From CAYZQH01 sp050300015 (GTDB lineage Bacteria > Pseudomonadota > Gammaproteobacteria > Pseudomonadales > Cellvibrionaceae): a stretch of DNA of 64,000 bases. The notes under the pieces were generated by a model that worked only from the letters and a program-made list of their open reading frames with translations, made no database searches and was not told the DNA's origin. The position numbers and the translations under genes are program-made. This document shows positions 62,077-64,000 of this stretch, in pieces. Each line of letters begins with the position of its first letter. The stretch's first letter is position 1. The DNA lies in contig JBNKWZ010000015.1 of NCBI GenBank assembly GCA_050300015.1, forward strand, positions 1 to 64,000. The letters run 5' to 3'.

Positions 62077-62520
62077 TGACTTGCTGCTCTCAAGCTCTGT
62101 AGGCTATTTGCTCTTATCGCTGGCCACCTCGGGCGCTTCGCAGATTCCATTACTGTTTTACGACAGGAGGAACTCATATCCGGTCAACACGCATGCTAGC
62201 CAATCCTCTCACGCAATTCAAAGCCCACCGCAATTGATCCAATCTCATTCCTAACTACTGCGCTTAGGACATATACATTCCAACTTAAAAAACCAAACCT
62301 ATCAATCAGCTACCGCTGAAACAATTTTGACCCAGGCGCTAGCCAGATTTGGGGACAGGAAGATCTAAATTAATACAGGCTACTGTTTTCCGAGTGCCAT
62401 TCGTTCTAAAATTGTATGAAATTAATTTTAGAACGAATGGCTATTCCACAGCTCTTTTGGCTAAGTAATAACCAGAAACTTAGATTATGCACACATATAG
62501 TGCGTTTTTTGGATCATATT
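62077..62520 (+). repeat. 3' flank of the integrase cassette (copy A), with a sprT remnant
   Basis: Homologous over its length to the complement of 12058-12503. The end (TTTTTTGGATCAT, about 62505-62518) matches the leader of the SprT-like gene, after which similarity stops, so a sprT gene once followed or was replaced. I see no intact gene between 62077 and 62627. Confidence 0.6.
62397..62440. terminator. 17-bp-stem hairpin downstream of the integrase
   Basis: CCATTCGTTCTAAAATT pairs perfectly with AATTTTAGAACGAATGG around a 10-nt loop. The equivalent place in copy B keeps one arm and a degenerate second arm. It may be a terminator or the recombinase's own attachment structure. Confidence 0.5.
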
Positions 62521-62627
62521 TCGTGTGATAAGGGCGTCACTTTGACTCGGTACCCGATATGGGTCTACGCTGGGCGTAAGATCCAGCTGATCCGTTTCGT
62601 CCGCTGAAAATGAGGAAATGCGATCAA

Positions 62628-62819
62628 TTACTCGTTATCTTGTGATTGACTGAGCACCTCGTCCTGCCAGTTAGAACCCAGTTGCCGCTCAATGTAGTCG
62701 CGAATGAATTGCCTGACTTTTTGAGAGGCTGTCACGTCTTCGCGAGCACACAGCTCTTCAAATACCGTCTTTTTTTTGGGGTCTATCAGCAAGGTTAGGC
62801 GTGCTGTGCGTTGTTCCAC
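62628..62819 (-). CDS. Ribbon-helix-helix-like small regulator
   Basis: A 63-residue protein. GTG start with GGAGG 7 nt upstream. Strand RTARLTLLIDPKK followed by VFEELCAREDVTASQKVRQFIRDYIERQL, closely the same pattern as the proteins at 5187 and 6252. Divergent from dauA; AATGTTAAT palindromes lie between them and are probably its operators. No toxin partner adjacent. Confidence 0.65.
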   Translation of the reverse strand: MEQRTARLTLLIDPKKKTVFEELCAREDVTASQKVRQFIRDYIERQLGSNWQDEVLSQSQDNE

Positions 62820-62849
62820 TCTGAGTCCTCCAGATCTATCTATCGTGAA

Positions 62850-62902
62850 AATGTTAATTTGATTAACATTGACTGTAAAATGTTAGCACATATAATGTTA
62901 AT
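62850..62902. promoter_or_regulatory. AATGTTAAT operator repeats between RHH gene and dauA
   Basis: A perfect inverted repeat AATGTTAAT-TTG-ATTAACATT (62850-62870), one extra ATGTTA (62880) and another full AATGTTAAT (62894-62902). The arm-3-arm layout mirrors the operator at 6200-6224. Confidence 0.6.
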
Positions 62903-62931
62903 TATATTGTAATTTTCTACAAAGAGATGTT

Positions 62932-64000
62932 ATGCCACATCGTGCCCATCTGTTTTCCCTGCGCATAGGTCATGCACTGCGAGAAGTGCTGAATGAAGGC
63001 TATTCCCAGTCCAAGCTTTTAAAGGATGTGCTGGCAGGATGTGTGGTGGGAGTTATTGCTATTCCCCTGGCTATGGCTCTGGCGATTGCCAGTGGCGTGG
63101 CGCCTCAATACGGTTTGTATACTGCTGTTGTAGCTGGATTTTTGATCGCACTTACTGGCGGTAGTCGCTACAGCATCTCGGGACCTACGGCCGCCTTCGT
63201 CGTGATATTGCAGCCACTGGTAGCAAAGTACGGCTTGGGCGGCCTTTTAACGGCCAGCGTTATGGCGGGCATGCTGTTGATCGCGATGGCCTACGCACGC
63301 CTTGGTCGATTTATCGAATATATCCCTGAGCCCGTTACCCTGGGGTTTACGGGTGGGATAGGTATTGTGATTGCCACGCTACAGATTCCAGACTTCTTCG
63401 GTTTATCTGTTCCGTCCTTGCCAGAGCATTACGGTGAAAAAGTGTCTGTTATTGCAACACACTTTGGCGCACTGGATGCCGCCAGTCTTTCGGTTGCCGT
63501 TTTTACGCTGGCCTTTATGTACCTGTGGCCAAAACTAAAAACTCCCATTCCTGCACACCTACCCGCCGTAATACTCGCAAGTGTATTGGCTTTGCTACTG
63601 AACAAATCTGGCTTTGATATCGCCACAATCGGTTCACGGTTCCACTACTTGCTTGACGACGGCTCGAGTGGATCGGGTATTCCATCGGTGTTGCCGCACG
63701 TTGAGTGGCCTTGGGGGCGCGTTTCAGCCAATGGTCAAACTTTCTCGCTAAGCTGGACAACTTTCATCGATCTGATTCCCGCTGCTTTTGCGATTGCCAT
63801 GTTGGGCGCCATCGAATCTTTACTGTGTGCGGTGGTACTGGATGGCATGTCGGGCAAGCGTCACAGTGCGAACAGTGAGTTACTTGGCCAAGGTATTGGC
63901 AATATTGTCACACCCTTTTGGGGTGGTATTACCGCCACTGCTGCCATAGCGCGCTCAGCCGCCAGCTTTAAATCTGGCGCGCAGTCACCCATTGCGGGTA
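62932..64000 (+). CDS. dauA: SulP-family transporter DauA-like (partial, runs off the end)
   Basis: 356 codons visible. The frame matches the DauA/YchM type of SulP transporter: IAIPLAMALAIASGVAPQYGLYT, GGSRYSISGPTAAFVVIL, IPEPVTLGFTGGIGI, ATIGSRFHYLLDDGSSGSGIP, MLGAIESLLCAVVLDGMSG, ANSELLGQGIGNI and FWGGITATAAIARSAA. The C-terminal STAS domain would lie beyond the window. In E. coli DauA imports C4-dicarboxylates at acidic pH; the substrate here is inferred. It appears to be ordinary chromosomal DNA. Confidence 0.9.
   Translation, partial: MPHRAHLFSLRIGHALREVLNEGYSQSKLLKDVLAGCVVGVIAIPLAMALAIASGVAPQYGLYTAVVAGFLIALTGGSRYSISGPTAAFVVILQPLVAKYGLGGLLTASVMAGMLLIAMAYARLGRFIEYIPEPVTLGFTGGIGIVIATLQIPDFFGLSVPSLPEHYGEKVSVIATHFGALDAASLSVAVFTLAFMYLWPKLKTPIPAHLPAVILASVLALLLNKSGFDIATIGSRFHYLLDDGSSGSGIPSVLPHVEWPWGRVSANGQTFSLSWTTFIDLIPAAFAIAMLGAIESLLCAVVLDGMSGKRHSANSELLGQGIGNIVTPFWGGITATAAIARSAASFKSGAQSPIAG

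Overview
The window is gammaproteobacterial DNA, most likely from a marine or other environmental species. This is an inference from the protein families: a DauA-like SulP transporter, Czc, Cus, Cop and Pbr metal resistance, a TnpS/TnpT pair and a three-Cys-motif system. No rRNA, tRNA or CRISPR array was seen.

The dominant object is one very large Tn3-family transposon of 53,800 bp (7874-61673). Its ends are a perfect 20-bp terminal inverted repeat, GGGAAATCCTAAACAAAACT, with weaker similarity to about 37 bp. It is flanked by the duplicated target TACAGT. It sits inside a tyrosine-recombinase gene: codons 1-283 lie on the left (7023-7873) and the matching C-terminal codons on the right (61675-62076). 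The transposon itself carries an intact, diverged relative of the gene it broke (12504-13751), with homologous flanks.

Left flank (1-7873): a truncated secreted-type protein, a secreted S8 peptidase followed by remnants of an alternative C-terminal cassette (one in frame just after its stop, another 3 kb upstream), small ribbon-helix-helix genes with a palindromic operator, a 314-bp array of about ten consecutive hairpins, and the N-terminal half of the broken integrase.

Transposon left arm (8042-22041): tnpA, a SprT-like metalloprotease, the intact integrase, then a four-gene minus-strand operon: DUF5131 (Gp37/Gp68-like, three-Cys motif), two adjacent TcmP partner proteins, and a DinG/XPD-like helicase with a C-terminal nuclease-like domain. 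A near-ideal LexA box lies directly before its first gene. This SOS-controlled operon is the best candidate for an uncharacterised system. Next come the divergent tnpT and tnpS genes with palindromes between them, as in the cointegrate-resolution module of Tn4651-type elements.

Transposon metal arm (22050-58910): a CadR/PbrR-type regulator with a CDF exporter; the czcCBA-czcD efflux set; a cytochrome c-FTR1 fusion (PbrT); a CueR circuit with copA ATPase and copZ; CopRS with the PcoA-type multicopper oxidase and PcoB; many small His/Met/Cys-rich periplasmic or membrane proteins; a second Cu/Ag P-type ATPase with its own MerR regulator; a K+-channel-like protein with an APC permease; and cusCBA with DUF411. 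At least six promoters have the 19-bp -35/-10 spacing typical of MerR-family activation, so the cargo appears to be a self-contained, metal-induced regulon.

Transposon right arm (59057-61673): an XRE repressor divergent from a winged-helix-like protein and an SF2 helicase, with two inverted-repeat operators between them, then short degenerate ORFs and the right inverted repeat. Right flank (61674-64000): the integrase C-terminus, its 3' flank with a 17-bp-stem hairpin and a remnant of the sprT 5' region, another ribbon-helix-helix gene with its own operators, and dauA running off the end.
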